Origin: Methylovulum sp.
Lineage (GTDB): Bacteria > Pseudomonadota > Gammaproteobacteria > Methylococcales > Methylomonadaceae
NCBI RefSeq assembly: GCF_028687615.1
Contig: NZ_JAQTZU010000009.1
Location: forward strand, 62,001 to 126,000
Length of the DNA: 64,000 nucleotides
Reading direction: 5' to 3'
The notes under the pieces are model-generated. The model was not told the DNA's origin. It did not search any database and saw only the letters and a list, made by a program, of their open reading frames with translations. The position numbers were made by a program, and so were the translations under genes. Shown one piece after another: positions 7,980-17,270 of the stretch (positions within the stretch are counted from its first letter, which is position 1; every line of letters begins with the position of its first letter).

Positions 7980-9155
7980 TCAAGAGGGGTGCTCCAGTAA
8001 ATCCGCAACGGCACAGGCGTTGTGGAAATCAATCACCCGCTCCAAAGGCAGTTGGGTCGCTTCGGCAATATCGGTGAGGCAAGCCGCCTTGGTGCTCATG
8101 AACGCGGCTAACGGAAAGAAATATCTCTCTTCCTTGATGGACGCGGCCTCCTTGAGCAGGGCTTTGTCCGGCCAGCTCTTGAGACGGACGGCTTCATTCA
8201 GGTTGTAGCCGGAAAGCAGGCGTCCTTGCGAGGCATACAAGGCCGCATGGAACATCAATTCGGAAAGCGGATGTCCGGGCAGTTTGGGTAAGGACGGTTC
8301 TTTTTTGCGGCGTATCCTTGTCCGCCCGACTTGTACGATTTCTTCTTCGCCACTATTGTTGTCCACGATACTCACTTCTAGCTCCGACAATTGTGCCGCG
8401 CAGAGTTTGGCAAGCTCGGCTGGATCTGCTTCGGTGTAATATCTTCCTTCATCAGGGACAAGATAAATGGCAGCATGGCCCGTCAGTTCGCAACGCCGTA
8501 TTTGCCGGTCGGCATCCGCCTTTTGGAGCAGGCCAAGCAGGTAATTGGCAGGATCGAATACATTTTCAGGTTCGACCATGATCAAACCGAGTGCGGCACA
8601 GGCATTGTAAAATTCGAAGACCTGCGCCAGGGGAATTCCGGTGGTTTCTGATACGGTGGTCAACGCCGCGCTTTTTTCGAGCAGGGACGCCGCCAACACC
8701 GGATCGAACTCCCTGTGGACCAAATGGGAAAAATCGGGACAAGACGTCAAGCTTACCTGCGTATCGGCATAGCAGCCTTGCAGCAATTGTCCTCCCGAAC
8801 CACAAAGGGCGGCGTACCAGAGCAGTTCTTGGAGGGGACGCCCTAGCATTTCGGTGCCTTCTGCCGGAACCTTTCGATGTATCACCATCCGTGCAGCCCG
8901 CACTTCTTGGTCTTTGTCGGGCCGCCAATCAGGTGCCAACTCCACGCTGAAATCAAACGGCGCAGCAAGGCATAAAGCTTCCAGGGCCTTGATGTCAGGA
9001 TGGGCGGTGTAATAGATCTGTTCCGCAGGAACAAGATAAACTTCCGGGGAGCCTGCATGGACACAATGGCGTGTGATTCCATCAGACATCGCTTTTTGGA
9101 TCAATCCCAGAAAATGGAAAGCGGGATTGAAAGTGCCTTCTATTGCTTGGGGCAT
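7980..9155 (-). CDS. Unrecognised protein made of two related halves
   Basis: 391 residues, no signal peptide or membrane segment. It is an internal duplication: residues 9-190 and 198-389 share the order FNPAFHFLGLIQK / FDPANYLLGLLQK, AIYLVP-type strand followed by YYT, LGRPLQELLWYAAL / LPGHPLSELMFHAAL, and a helix-turn-helix-like end (TTVSETTGIPLAQVFEFYNACAALGLI / TDIAEATQLPLERVIDFHNACAVADLL). Each half thus looks like an alpha/beta domain plus a small winged-helix-like unit. I do not recognise the family. It has no close operon partner, and its long flanking gaps hold repeats. A regulatory or scaffold role is only a guess. Confidence 0.75.
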   Translation of the reverse strand: MPQAIEGTFNPAFHFLGLIQKAMSDGITRHCVHAGSPEVYLVPAEQIYYTAHPDIKALEALCLAAPFDFSVELAPDWRPDKDQEVRAARMVIHRKVPAEGTEMLGRPLQELLWYAALCGSGGQLLQGCYADTQVSLTSCPDFSHLVHREFDPVLAASLLEKSAALTTVSETTGIPLAQVFEFYNACAALGLIMVEPENVFDPANYLLGLLQKADADRQIRRCELTGHAAIYLVPDEGRYYTEADPAELAKLCAAQLSELEVSIVDNNSGEEEIVQVGRTRIRRKKEPSLPKLPGHPLSELMFHAALYASQGRLLSGYNLNEAVRLKSWPDKALLKEAASIKEERYFFPLAAFMSTKAACLTDIAEATQLPLERVIDFHNACAVADLLEHPS

Positions 9156-9718
9156 AATGAATTATCTCACTTTGTGAGTAGGTTGATGTAGGTAACTCCA
9201 GTGACCAAGCATTGATTGTGCCAAACTAACAATGGATAGGTAAGGCAAACAGGCTTTGACTAACGGTCGCTTGCCGGGCATTTATCGTAACATTTAAGCG
9301 GATCTTCCAAGCAGACCCTCACCGTCAACCAAGCAGAGACGACATGAATATTCAGTTAGGCAACAAGTGATTAAGGATTGAAATAACAAAAGTAATCCCT
9401 ACAAGCTAGCATCTAGTGATTGTGGGACGCGGCCTTATCCTCAAGCCCCATCGATATTTCAAAACCGAAGGCATCTTGATAGCCACAAGAACTACGTTGC
9501 AAGCCAAGCGACGAAGCCTTTAAATTGAAACACGAATTAAAACGCGTAGATCACGGATAAAAGATACTGCACTAAAAACGCGCAAACAGCTCATTGCTTG
9601 TTTAAACTTGGTGCAAGCCGATACCGCCCCATGCTGTCGCCGCTTGCTAATCCAGATTGAAAGGATATTGGCGCGATTCCTGCTGGTTCTATCCCGATAG
9701 CAAGGTGGAATCGCCCTA

Positions 9719-9959
9719 AGAACGTGTTTTAAAAGCGTCGCGAGCGGTTCGAGCGCAACGACTGCCGGGATGCCACCACAAGGGTGGTCTATGGACAGAG
9801 GTAGGGCAACGCCCCTCAAGGGGGTCTATGGACAGAGCAGCGTAGCGGTGTGCCGAGGCGCACGGAGCGGAGAAACCGGAGTGTACTGGAGTACATGAGG
9901 ATTTCGAGCACCGCGCAACGCAGCAATCGAACCGTGTAGCAGCTTTTAAAACACGTTCT
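9719..9959. mobile_element. Segment bounded by perfect 18-base inverted repeats
   Basis: AGAACGTGTTTTAAAAGC at 9719-9736 is the exact reverse complement of 9942-9959. Weaker symmetry continues inward (CGGTTCGA on the left, its complement TCGAACCG on the right). The 205-base interior codes for nothing obvious. Size and symmetry fit a miniature inverted-repeat element. Confidence 0.6.
9770..9838. repeat. GGTCTATGGACAGAG repeat unit, copy 1
   Basis: About 69 bases nearly identical to 46981-47048, containing two tandem GGTCTATGGACAGAG boxes around GGGCAACGCCCC. The shared unit lies inside a different inverted-repeat element in each place, so it appears to be an independently spreading sequence. 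Confidence 0.75.
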
Positions 9960-10035
9960 AAATCCCCCTTGTTCCGATATGACCACCTCCAAAGCCCAAA
10001 CGCCTTGAGAGATAACTGAAGTTAGGAGAAACCAC

Positions 10036-11430
10036 ATGGCAATACCATTAAAGCCTTTCGCATTATTAGCACCGTTGCTCTATTCGGGGACATTATTGGC
10101 ACAGGAAGCCGTTGCCCTGCCTATCCCGAATAAGGGCGATACCAGTTGGATGATTGTCGCCACTGTCCTGGTCATTCTGATGACAATCCCGGGCTTGGCC
10201 TTGTTTTACGCCGGTATGGTGCGGGCAAAAAATATGCTTTCCATTTTAATGCAGGTATTTATGATTTTCTGCATGGTGGCTGTATTGTGGGCTTTATATG
10301 GTTACAGCATCGCGTTTACCGAAGGCAACCTGTTTTTCGGCGGCTTCGATAAGGTTTTTCTTAGGGGCGTGAACCCCGACTCGGTGGTGGCGACGTTCAG
10401 CAAGGGCGTGTATATCCCGGAATATATTTATGCGATGTTCCAATTGACTTTCGCCGCCATCACCCCCGCTTTAATTGTGGGTGCGTTCGCGGAAAGGATC
10501 AAATTTTCCGCCGTGCTGATGTTTATGTTTTTGTGGTTTACCTTTTCGTATCTGCCTATCGCCCACATGGTCTGGTACTGGGCAGGGCCCGACGCCTATA
10601 CCGACGCGGCGGCGGCGGCAGCGGCAACCGATACGGCGGGGCTTATTTTCCAAAAAGGCGCGCTGGATTTTGCCGGTGGTACGGTAGTGCATATCAATGC
10701 CGGGATTTCTGGTTTGGTGGGGTGTTTGCTGGTAGGTAAACGGCTGGGGTTTGGACGGGATTCAATGGCCCCGCATAATGTACCGATGACGATGATCGGC
10801 TCGGCCTTGTTATGGGTCGGTTGGTTCGGTTTCAATGTCGGCTCCAATCTGGAGGCGAACGGTGCGGCTGGACTGGTGTTTGCCAACACGTTGCTGGCGA
10901 CGGCCTCTGCGGCCCTGGCCTGGATGTTTGCGGAATGGTACATGCGCGGCACACCCAGTATGTTGGGCGCGGCTTCCGGCGCGGTGGCAGGACTCGTCGC
11001 AATTACCCCGGCGTGTGGTTGGTCCGGGCCAATGGGTGCAATCGTCCTGGGATTATTGGCTGGAGCCGTGTGTTTTTGGGCCGTGACGATGTTGAAAAAC
11101 GCGATGGGCTACGACGATTCCCTGGACGTCTTCGGCGTACATGGCATCAGCGGCATGCTCGGTTCGCTGGGCACCGCGTTCGTCGCCTCACCTGCCTTAG
11201 GTGGCACCGGCGTCTACGATTATGTGGCAAATGGTTTTGGCGAATACAGCATCTTTACGCAGTTGCAAAGCCAACTTTGGGGCGTGATAGTGACTTTGAT
11301 TTGGTCAGGCAGTGTATCTTACGTTGCGTATAAACTCGTTGACAAAGTCGTCGGCTTGCGTGTGGACGAGGATGCTGAACGCGAAGGCTTGGATATTTGC
11401 GAGCATGGCGAAACCGCTTATCACGATTGA
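10036..11430 (+). CDS. amtB: Ammonium transporter AmtB
   Basis: 464 residues with an N-terminal signal-like segment and eleven membrane helices expected. The family signature DFAGGTVVHINAG is intact, and both channel histidines are visible (PIAHMVWYW and VFGVHGISG). AERIKF also fits. It moves ammonium/ammonia across the inner membrane. The ribosome-binding site TTAGGAGA is seven bases before the ATG. Unusually for the family, no glnK is adjacent; the P-II-like gene at 2542 is far away and atypical. The C-terminal tail is short and acidic. Confidence 0.95.
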   Translation: MAIPLKPFALLAPLLYSGTLLAQEAVALPIPNKGDTSWMIVATVLVILMTIPGLALFYAGMVRAKNMLSILMQVFMIFCMVAVLWALYGYSIAFTEGNLFFGGFDKVFLRGVNPDSVVATFSKGVYIPEYIYAMFQLTFAAITPALIVGAFAERIKFSAVLMFMFLWFTFSYLPIAHMVWYWAGPDAYTDAAAAAAATDTAGLIFQKGALDFAGGTVVHINAGISGLVGCLLVGKRLGFGRDSMAPHNVPMTMIGSALLWVGWFGFNVGSNLEANGAAGLVFANTLLATASAALAWMFAEWYMRGTPSMLGAASGAVAGLVAITPACGWSGPMGAIVLGLLAGAVCFWAVTMLKNAMGYDDSLDVFGVHGISGMLGSLGTAFVASPALGGTGVYDYVANGFGEYSIFTQLQSQLWGVIVTLIWSGSVSYVAYKLVDKVVGLRVDEDAEREGLDICEHGETAYHD

Positions 11431-11909
11431 CGCGTATCTAATCCATCGATTTAGCTGCTTTAAAATGGATATTTTGCACACCTTTATTTTTAACATTTTA
11501 AGAGAATGCCGTCATTCCGGCAGGGATTGCCGGAATGACGATGCTTCCTCAATGTTGCGGTAAAAATAGCGGGGGTTAATCCTGTAAAAATCAAATGTAA
11601 AAACACTTTTGCACACCTACTTATCGTTTGCCATTAAGCTTTCATGGCCAACTTTCCAGATGGTCCATCAAACCGCTATTTGTCGGCAAAATCAAAGCAA
11701 TATCTCGCATTTTCCTGCATGATGCCATGTATATGTCAAAATTAGATAACAACATGACAATTTGTCATTTTTCAATTAGCCCCATAGGCTGTTAGAGTAC
11801 CTGCCTACGCAAAGACCGAATTGGAACTATAGCTCATCCACAGGGATGGATAGACTATGGCAACTTTGTTTTTGCACTCATGATGGTTTCATAACATGGG
11901 TTATCGTCT
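11431..11909. other. 479-base intergenic stretch between amtB and the sigma-54 activator
   Basis: It contains a GTCATTCCGGCA hairpin (11511-11539) and a small palindrome, ATGACAA-T-TTGTCAT (11754-11768), that could be an operator for the downstream activator gene. Nothing else is recognised. Confidence 0.5.
11511..11539. repeat. GTCATTCCGGCA hairpin after amtB
   Basis: Twelve-base perfect arms with a five-base loop. It has no T tract, so it is a palindromic repeat rather than a typical terminator, though it may end or stabilise amtB mRNA. Confidence 0.7.
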
Positions 11910-13013
11910 ATGGATAATTACAGGGATTCAAACAAAACCACCCACCGCCATCTCTTTAACGGTGAGCCGCTAATTACCTTACCGAATCCTGATGCCCACG
12001 CCACTTCCGTCCGCGCAACCGCGCTGGTGTTTGCCGATCCGGCCTCAATCCACCTGCTGGAATATATCGAGCGGATTGCGCCTAGCGATGCAACGGTGCT
12101 GATTATCGGCGAAACGGGTACGGGTAAAGAATTGGTGGCGCGGCAAGTCCATAAACTTAGCCAACGTCAAACCGGCCCGTTTATCGCGGTAAACTGCGGC
12201 GCATTTTCCGAATCTTTGGTGGAAAGCGAATTGTTTGGACATGAGCGCGGCGCGTTCACCGGCGCCCTCAACACGCGTAGCGGTTGGTTTGAAGCGGCGA
12301 ATGGCGGGACCTTGTTTCTCGATGAAATCGGGGATTTGCCCATGTCCACGCAAGTGAAAATCTTGCGCGTCTTGCAAGAGCAAGAAGTGGTGCGTGTCGG
12401 CTCCAGAACCCCCATCCCCATTGATGTGCGGCTGGTGGCGGCGACCAATGTCAATCTGGCTGAAGCCGTGCAGGCAGGACGGTTTCGTGAAGACTTGTAT
12501 TATCGCCTGAATGTCGCGTCGCTGGATTTATTGCCGCTGCGCGAACGTCCCGGCGATATTCTGCCCTTGGTCTGGCATTTCATGGGGCGATATAGCAACC
12601 GGCTGAAACTGACCGATGTCGATTTGAGTGCTGATGCCGAACGCACCCTTATGAGCTATGCCTGGCCTGGTAACATCCGCGAACTGCAAAATGTGATCCA
12701 TCACGCCTTGCTCATTTGCAAAAATGGCAAAGTGACCGCCGCTGACCTGCATTTAAACCCCGATTTCGGATTCGCACGTAACCGCCCGGCGAATGTGGTG
12801 GCCTCCACACCGTTGAAACCATTGGAAGACGCCTTGCTCGCCTTATACGAACAACCGTCCGATAATTTATTTGAAATGATCGAAGAAGCCATCATACGCA
12901 CGGCTTATGCCTACTGCGAAAGCAACCAGGTGCAAACTGGACGCTTGCTGGGCATTAGCCGCAACATCCTGCGCCATCGCCTTAAACGCTTTGGTTATCT
13001 GGTGGCGGGCTGA
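11910..13013 (+). CDS. Sigma-54-dependent transcription activator without receiver domain
   Basis: 367 residues. After a short 40-residue N-terminus comes a complete AAA+ domain: Walker A GETGTGKE, the sigma-54-contacting GAFTGA loop, Walker B GGTLFLDEIGD, the arginine-finger region REDLYYRLNV, and YAWPGNIRELQN. The C-terminus (from about 325) is a Fis-type helix-turn-helix (NQVQTGRLLGISRNILRHRLKRFG). It has no receiver, PAS or GAF sensor, so it is either constitutive or controlled by another protein. The upstream palindrome at 11754 may be an autoregulatory site. Its target genes are unknown. Confidence 0.92.
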   Translation: MDNYRDSNKTTHRHLFNGEPLITLPNPDAHATSVRATALVFADPASIHLLEYIERIAPSDATVLIIGETGTGKELVARQVHKLSQRQTGPFIAVNCGAFSESLVESELFGHERGAFTGALNTRSGWFEAANGGTLFLDEIGDLPMSTQVKILRVLQEQEVVRVGSRTPIPIDVRLVAATNVNLAEAVQAGRFREDLYYRLNVASLDLLPLRERPGDILPLVWHFMGRYSNRLKLTDVDLSADAERTLMSYAWPGNIRELQNVIHHALLICKNGKVTAADLHLNPDFGFARNRPANVVASTPLKPLEDALLALYEQPSDNLFEMIEEAIIRTAYAYCESNQVQTGRLLGISRNILRHRLKRFGYLVAG

Positions 13014-13038
13014 GCTATCCAGAAAATGGCGGCAGCCA

Positions 13039-13746
13039 TCACGCCCGCGCACAAACCCACACATCCACCCTAGCCACCCCCGCCTTTTTTAACACCTTTG
13101 CCAGCTCATGCACCGTTGAGCCAGTAGTCATCACATCATCCAGTACCGCGACATGCCGGACGGTGATAGGCTTGACCACGGCAAAGGCGTTTTTGATATT
13201 TTTCCTGCGCTGTTTAGCCGTCAGATTGCTCTGATGCGGCGTGTCATGCCGCCGTCGGCAAGTGTGCAAATCCAGCGGCACTTGTATCTCTTTGCTGACC
13301 GTGCGGGCGATTTCTATCGCCTGGTTAAACCCACGTTGCCGATAGCGGCTGTTGTGTAGCGGCACAGGCAAGATCAACTCCGGTTTTTCGGCGGTTTTTT
13401 GTAGATGCCCGGCCAACAAATGCCCCAGCAAACGGGCGTTTTTATACTGTGCGCCAAATTTCAAGCCCATGACCAAATAACGCAAGGAATCTCCGTAAAC
13501 AAACGGCGCATAAGTTTCATCAAACGCCGGACGCTGGCTTAGGCAACGGCCACACAACATCGGCGCGGATGATGGCGTTGGCAGACGGTCGGCACATTGG
13601 TAGCAGCATTGGGTATTGCGCGGCAATTGCTGGTGGCAAGGCTGGCACAAGTCACGATGCGGCATTCCTGGATTCCCACATAACAGACAGGTAGGCGGCA
13701 ACAGGTAATCCTGTATAATATCCAGCCAGTTGTATACCAAATTCAT
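13039..13746 (-). CDS. comF: ComF-family amidophosphoribosyltransferase-like protein
   Basis: 235 residues. The N-terminal zinc-finger-like part has CxxC pairs (CLLCG, CQPC, CCYQC, CGRC), and the C-terminal phosphoribosyltransferase domain has ILPVPLH, RGFNQAIEIA and the PRPP loop VAVLDDVMTTGSTV. In transformable bacteria ComF is needed for DNA uptake; in others the role is unclear. It is divergent from bioB, an arrangement common in gammaproteobacteria. Confidence 0.92.
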   Translation of the reverse strand: MNLVYNWLDIIQDYLLPPTCLLCGNPGMPHRDLCQPCHQQLPRNTQCCYQCADRLPTPSSAPMLCGRCLSQRPAFDETYAPFVYGDSLRYLVMGLKFGAQYKNARLLGHLLAGHLQKTAEKPELILPVPLHNSRYRQRGFNQAIEIARTVSKEIQVPLDLHTCRRRHDTPHQSNLTAKQRRKNIKNAFAVVKPITVRHVAVLDDVMTTGSTVHELAKVLKKAGVARVDVWVCARA

Positions 13747-13807
13747 AATAACAAGTTGATAAGTGTGGTTTTACGCTTAGCAATAACTATAGCCGGAGTT
13801 ATCCCTT

Positions 13808-14773
13808 ATGTCTGTATTACGCCACGATTGGCAGTTAGCCGAAGTGCTAGCCCTGTTCGCCCTCCCCTTCAACGACCTGATCTTTAAGGCCCAAAGCACC
13901 CACCGCGAACATTTCGACCCGAACGAAGTACAAATCAGCAGCTTGCTCAGCATCAAAACCGGATCGTGTTCAGAAGACTGCGGCTATTGCCCGCAAAGTG
14001 CGCGTTACGATTCCGGCCTGACCCCCGAAGCCCTGATGCCGATAGATAAAGTCCTGCAAGCCGCGCAACAAGCCAAAGACCAAGGCGCATCGCGTTTTTG
14101 TATGGGCGCGGCCTGGCGGCAACCGAAAGACCGCGACATCGAGCGCGTCGTGGAAATGGTGCAAGGCGTCAAAGCCTTAGGCATGGAAACTTGCGTGACG
14201 CTGGGCATGTTGACCGACAGCCAAACTGCACGGCTAAAAGAAGGCGGACTCGATTACTACAACCATAATCTGGACACCTCGGAAGATTACTACTCCGAAG
14301 TCATCACCACCCGCACCTATAAAGACCGTTTGGACACGCTGGCACGGGTGCGCGACGCCGGCATCAACGTCTGCTGCGGCGGCATCGTCGGCATGGGCGA
14401 AGGCGAACAAGACCGCGCCAAGCTGTTGATCGAATTGGCGAACCTGCCAAAACACCCGGAAAGCGTCCCGATCAACATGCTGGTACAAGTCGAAGGCACG
14501 CCGCTGATGGGCACGGAAAAACTCGACCCGCTAGTGTTCGTCCGCACCATCGCCGTCGCCCGCATCCTCATGCCGACTTCGCGCGTCCGCCTCTCCGCAG
14601 GCCGCAAAGATATGGGCGACGAAATGCAGGCTTTATGCTTCCTGGCGGGCGCAAACTCAATTTTTTATGGCGATAAATTGCTGACCACGGATAACCCGAT
14701 GACTAACCATGATGTGGCGTTGTTTGACCGTTTGGGGCTGCATTCGGGTGGGTCTAGTTATGCTGTTGCATAG
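13808..14773 (+). CDS. bioB: Biotin synthase
   Basis: 321 residues. It has the radical SAM motif SCSEDCGYC, the second iron-sulfur cluster cysteines ([17 protein letters not shown]) and the conserved Arg in RVRLSAGR. It inserts sulfur into dethiobiotin, the last step of biotin synthesis. It is the first gene of a bio operon whose other genes (bioF, H, C, D) resume only at 17359, after a 2.5-kb accessory island. No convincing BirA operator was found in front of it. Confidence 0.97.
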   Translation: MSVLRHDWQLAEVLALFALPFNDLIFKAQSTHREHFDPNEVQISSLLSIKTGSCSEDCGYCPQSARYDSGLTPEALMPIDKVLQAAQQAKDQGASRFCMGAAWRQPKDRDIERVVEMVQGVKALGMETCVTLGMLTDSQTARLKEGGLDYYNHNLDTSEDYYSEVITTRTYKDRLDTLARVRDAGINVCCGGIVGMGEGEQDRAKLLIELANLPKHPESVPINMLVQVEGTPLMGTEKLDPLVFVRTIAVARILMPTSRVRLSAGRKDMGDEMQALCFLAGANSIFYGDKLLTTDNPMTNHDVALFDRLGLHSGGSSYAVA

Positions 14774-14860
14774 TAGATCGTGCTGTAGGACATGGATACA
14801 AAACAACCAATTGGGAAATCAGTAAATATCTTGCAAAGTAAAGAACATGTTAAGCACAAT

Positions 14861-14929
14861 ATTAATCGCCCCATAAGTTCGCGCACAGTAACCTTATCAT
14901 ACTGTGCGCGAACTTATGGGGCGATTAAT
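14861..14929. repeat. Perfect 30-bp hairpin downstream of bioB
   Basis: Arms 14861-14890 and 14900-14929 are perfectly complementary over 30 bases, with a nine-base loop. The arm contains ATCGCCCCATAAGTTCGCGC. It has no T tract. Such a long perfect stem is unusual for a terminator and fits a palindromic mobile repeat or a structured RNA. Confidence 0.85.
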
Positions 14930-14946
14930 AAATCCAATCAATAGGT

Positions 14947-15020
14947 TGTTAATTGTTTCATAAGTAATCGCACTTCCAATTTTGAAATTTATGGAGCGAT
15001 TACTTATGAAACAATTAACA
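14947..15020. repeat. Perfect 25-bp hairpin before the methyltransferase relic
   Basis: Arms 14947-14971 and 14996-15020 match perfectly over 25 bases with a 24-base loop. The outer part of the arm, TTAATTGTTTCATAA, is the same as in the hairpin at 30371, while the inner part differs. The right arm ends five bases before the first possible ATG (15026) of the methyltransferase relic. Confidence 0.85.
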
Positions 15021-15025
15021 TAAGC

Positions 15026-15628
15026 ATGTTATCCAACAAAAATGCTTTTCATCACATAACTCAAGTGATTTTTAACATGTATAAAATAGAACATAACCAT
15101 TTCTCCGCAATCAACGGTGAGTTTCCTGCGCCTGAAATGGGTAAATTCAAGTTTATTGACCTGTTTGCTGGCATAGGCGGTTTTCGCCTGGCTATGCAGT
15201 CTGTTGGCGGAAAATGTGTATTCTCCAGCGAATGGAACAAAGATTCGCAAACCACCTATTTCGACAATTTTGGCGAACTGCCCGCAGGTGACATCACCAC
15301 TATTTCTGAACACGACATACCTGACCATGATGTGCTGTGCGCAGGATTTCCTTGCCAGCCGTTCAGTTTGGCAGGGGTTTCCGCACGGACATCGTTAAAT
15401 ACCGCCCACGGTTTTGCTTGCGAAACCCAAGGCACGTTGTTTTTTGACGTGATGAGGATTGTGGCGGCAAAACGTCCTGCCGTAATTTTTCTGGAAAATG
15501 TCAAAAACCTGGTGCGACATGACAAAGGCAATACGTTTGCCATTATCAAAAAGACTATCGAAGCACTCGGCTATTCGTTCAGTTACGCGGTCATCAACGA
15601 TATAACAGATGTGCCTTATAACAGGTAA
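15026..15628 (+). pseudogene. Truncated DNA cytosine-5 methyltransferase
   Basis: About 200 residues (start at 15026, or more likely 15077). It carries the N-terminal half of a C5-methyltransferase: motif [15 protein letters not shown], catalytic motif [13 protein letters not shown], and motif [10 protein letters not shown]. It stops at DVPYNR, where family members continue with a motif VIII-like NRER(I/V) segment, so the target recognition domain and motifs IX-X are missing. It should be inactive. It heads a relic restriction-modification island placed between bioB and bioF. Confidence 0.85.
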
Positions 15629-15660
15629 GAGATAGTTTTCCCTATAAATGGAAGGAAATA

Positions 15661-16446
15661 ATGACTACAAAAACGGGTTGGACTCGCAACCAATTGTTGG
15701 TTGCCTTTAATCTATATTGTCAAATTCCTTTTGGAAAACTGCACTTTCGAAATCCTGAAATCATCAAATATGCTGAAATGATTGGCAGAACTCCATCTGC
15801 ATTAGCGATGAAACTATCTAATATTGCTAGCCTTGATCCAGCAATAACATCATCTGGACGCAAAGGATTGAAAGGTGCTTCGGCTTCTGACAGGGCAATG
15901 TGGGAAGAAATGCAAGCAGACTGGGAAAGCTTCGCTAATAAAGTTGAACAAGCAACAAATGCTTTTGGAATAATGGAGTTGTCCGTAGACACTTATGAAT
16001 CTTCCGAGCCAAATAATTTTATTGATTACACTGGGAGCAACAAGGCAATCCAAACAACATCACGAATTGGTCAGAATTTTTTTAGGCGGGCTGTGCTTAG
16101 TGCGTATGACTATCGTTGCTGCATCACTGGGTTGGCAATTTCAAAACTGTTAGTGGCTAGCCATATCGTTCCCTGGAGGATTGATGAGGCTAATCGTCTT
16201 AATCCCAGCAATGGGCTTTGTCTGTCTATGTTGCATGACAAAGCATTTGATGTCGGCATAATTACGATTTCTGAGGATATGACGGTTAACGTTTCAAAAA
16301 AGTACAAAGAAAAAACAGATGGTTTTTTTTATTCAGCCATTTGGACTTATGACGGCAAGCCAATTTCATTGCCAGAAAAATTTATACCCCATTCAGAATT
16401 CCTTGTTTATCATAGGGAATTCATTTTTGAGAAGGTCGAACTTTGA
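15661..16446 (+). CDS. HNH restriction endonuclease-like protein
   Basis: 261 residues from the ATG at 15661, preceded by GGAAGGAAAT. The C-terminal half carries an HNH domain: RAVLSAYDYRCCITGLAISKLLVASHIVPW and NPSNGLCLSMLHDKAFD, the arrangement of HNH_2-type restriction enzymes. The N-terminal 110 residues (a GRTPSALAMKLSN helix-turn-helix-like stretch) are typical of the same group. It is intact, although the methyltransferase just upstream is truncated. It is visibly richer in A+T than the bio genes, consistent with transfer. Confidence 0.85.
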   Translation: MTTKTGWTRNQLLVAFNLYCQIPFGKLHFRNPEIIKYAEMIGRTPSALAMKLSNIASLDPAITSSGRKGLKGASASDRAMWEEMQADWESFANKVEQATNAFGIMELSVDTYESSEPNNFIDYTGSNKAIQTTSRIGQNFFRRAVLSAYDYRCCITGLAISKLLVASHIVPWRIDEANRLNPSNGLCLSMLHDKAFDVGIITISEDMTVNVSKKYKEKTDGFFYSAIWTYDGKPISLPEKFIPHSEFLVYHREFIFEKVEL

Positions 16447-16485
16447 GTTACCGCACCTAGCTCAAAGCGACGATATTTATTATTG

Positions 16486-17016
16486 ATGGCATTCGTTTTA
16501 TTTATGTTTTTACACAATAGTGCCATCCGGATTGGCAGCATGGCAGAGGCACAATGGCGGGATGAAAATATCATCATCGTCTATGATGGAACAGAAAACG
16601 TGTATCAGGATTCGTTGTTAGAGTTGGACGCAATAAAAATCAATACATTGCAAGCACGCGATGTGTTTTCAAGAGACCGGAACCTAGCTCTGGAAAGAAT
16701 TAAAATCGAAAAATACCGATGTGAATACAGTGCGTCGCACAGCCTTTTCATTTCACGTCATACACAAAGACCCTATCTTGAAGCCCATCATTTAATTCCG
16801 ATGGCGTTACAAAAAGTGCTACCCAAGAAACTCGATACTATAGAAAATATTTTCAGCCTTTGCCCATATTGCCATCGGGCAATCCATCATGCCGAAAAGG
16901 ATTTGACACGTGGCATCCTTAAACGGCTTGTTGATAAAAGGCCGGACATTCTCCATATTATGAATATCACGAGAACGGATATATTCAGTTTTTATTCCGT
17001 TGAAGAGATATATTAA
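16486..17016 (+). CDS. McrA-like HNH endonuclease, possibly N-terminally truncated
   Basis: About 176 residues. The core is an HNH domain: CEYSASHSLFISRHTQRPYLEAHHLIPM, then the second zinc pair in LCPYCHRAIHHAEK. Relatives of this kind are usually near 300 residues with an N-terminal domain, of which only part remains. No good ribosome-binding site precedes the ATG at 16486. It may be a fragment of a second restriction gene, or still expressed as a small nuclease. It is A+T-rich like its neighbour. Confidence 0.65.
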   Translation: MAFVLFMFLHNSAIRIGSMAEAQWRDENIIIVYDGTENVYQDSLLELDAIKINTLQARDVFSRDRNLALERIKIEKYRCEYSASHSLFISRHTQRPYLEAHHLIPMALQKVLPKKLDTIENIFSLCPYCHRAIHHAEKDLTRGILKRLVDKRPDILHIMNITRTDIFSFYSVEEIY

Positions 17017-17073
17017 CCAAGTCGGTTGGATTTGGCGACGCTAACTAAGCAATTCCGATTTGTAGGAAAAACC

Positions 17074-17270
17074 ATGGAACTCTCCGCAATCTTAACCCCG
17101 CCCCTGAAGGCGGCTACGTCGCCTTAAACCCGGAAACAGGCACAACCAGCCAAGGCGATAGCATTGAAGAGGCTTTGGCAAATCTACAAGAAGCCACCGA
17201 ACTTTATTTGGAAGAATTCCCTATCACTTTTTCAGACCGCTCGTTAATGACAACTTTTCAAGTTTCGTAG
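17074..17270 (+). pseudogene. Frameshifted hicB-like antitoxin relic
   Basis: The frame starting at 17074 reads MELSAILTP and stops early. Shifting frame a few bases later continues PEGGYVALNPETGTTSQGD, then SIEEALANLQEATELYLEEF to the stop at 17270. This is the HicB N-terminal pattern (partial RNase H-like fold). There is no hicA beside it. It is a dead antitoxin left behind in the island between bioB and bioF. Confidence 0.75.

Larger units (their letters stand above)
9156..10035. other. 880-base gene-free stretch with nested repeats
   Basis: No coding sequence convinces me in any frame. From 9719 to 9959 there is a segment bounded by an 18-base inverted repeat, containing a tandem GGTCTATGGACAGAG repeat shared with 46981-47048. 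The remaining 560 bases (9156-9718) show no recognisable element. The last 75 bases should hold the amtB promoter; no sigma-54 site with correct spacing was seen. Confidence 0.6.

Noticed and set aside
11857..11878. Sigma-54 promoter-like TGGCA...TTGCA before the activator gene
   Set aside because: GG and GC are separated by 13 bases rather than 10, so it does not meet the -24/-12 spacing.
13730..13807. Possible BirA operator between comF and bioB (TTGTATACC and GGTTTTACG)
   Set aside because: The half-sites are 28 bases apart instead of about 15, the second is a poor match, and the first lies inside comF.
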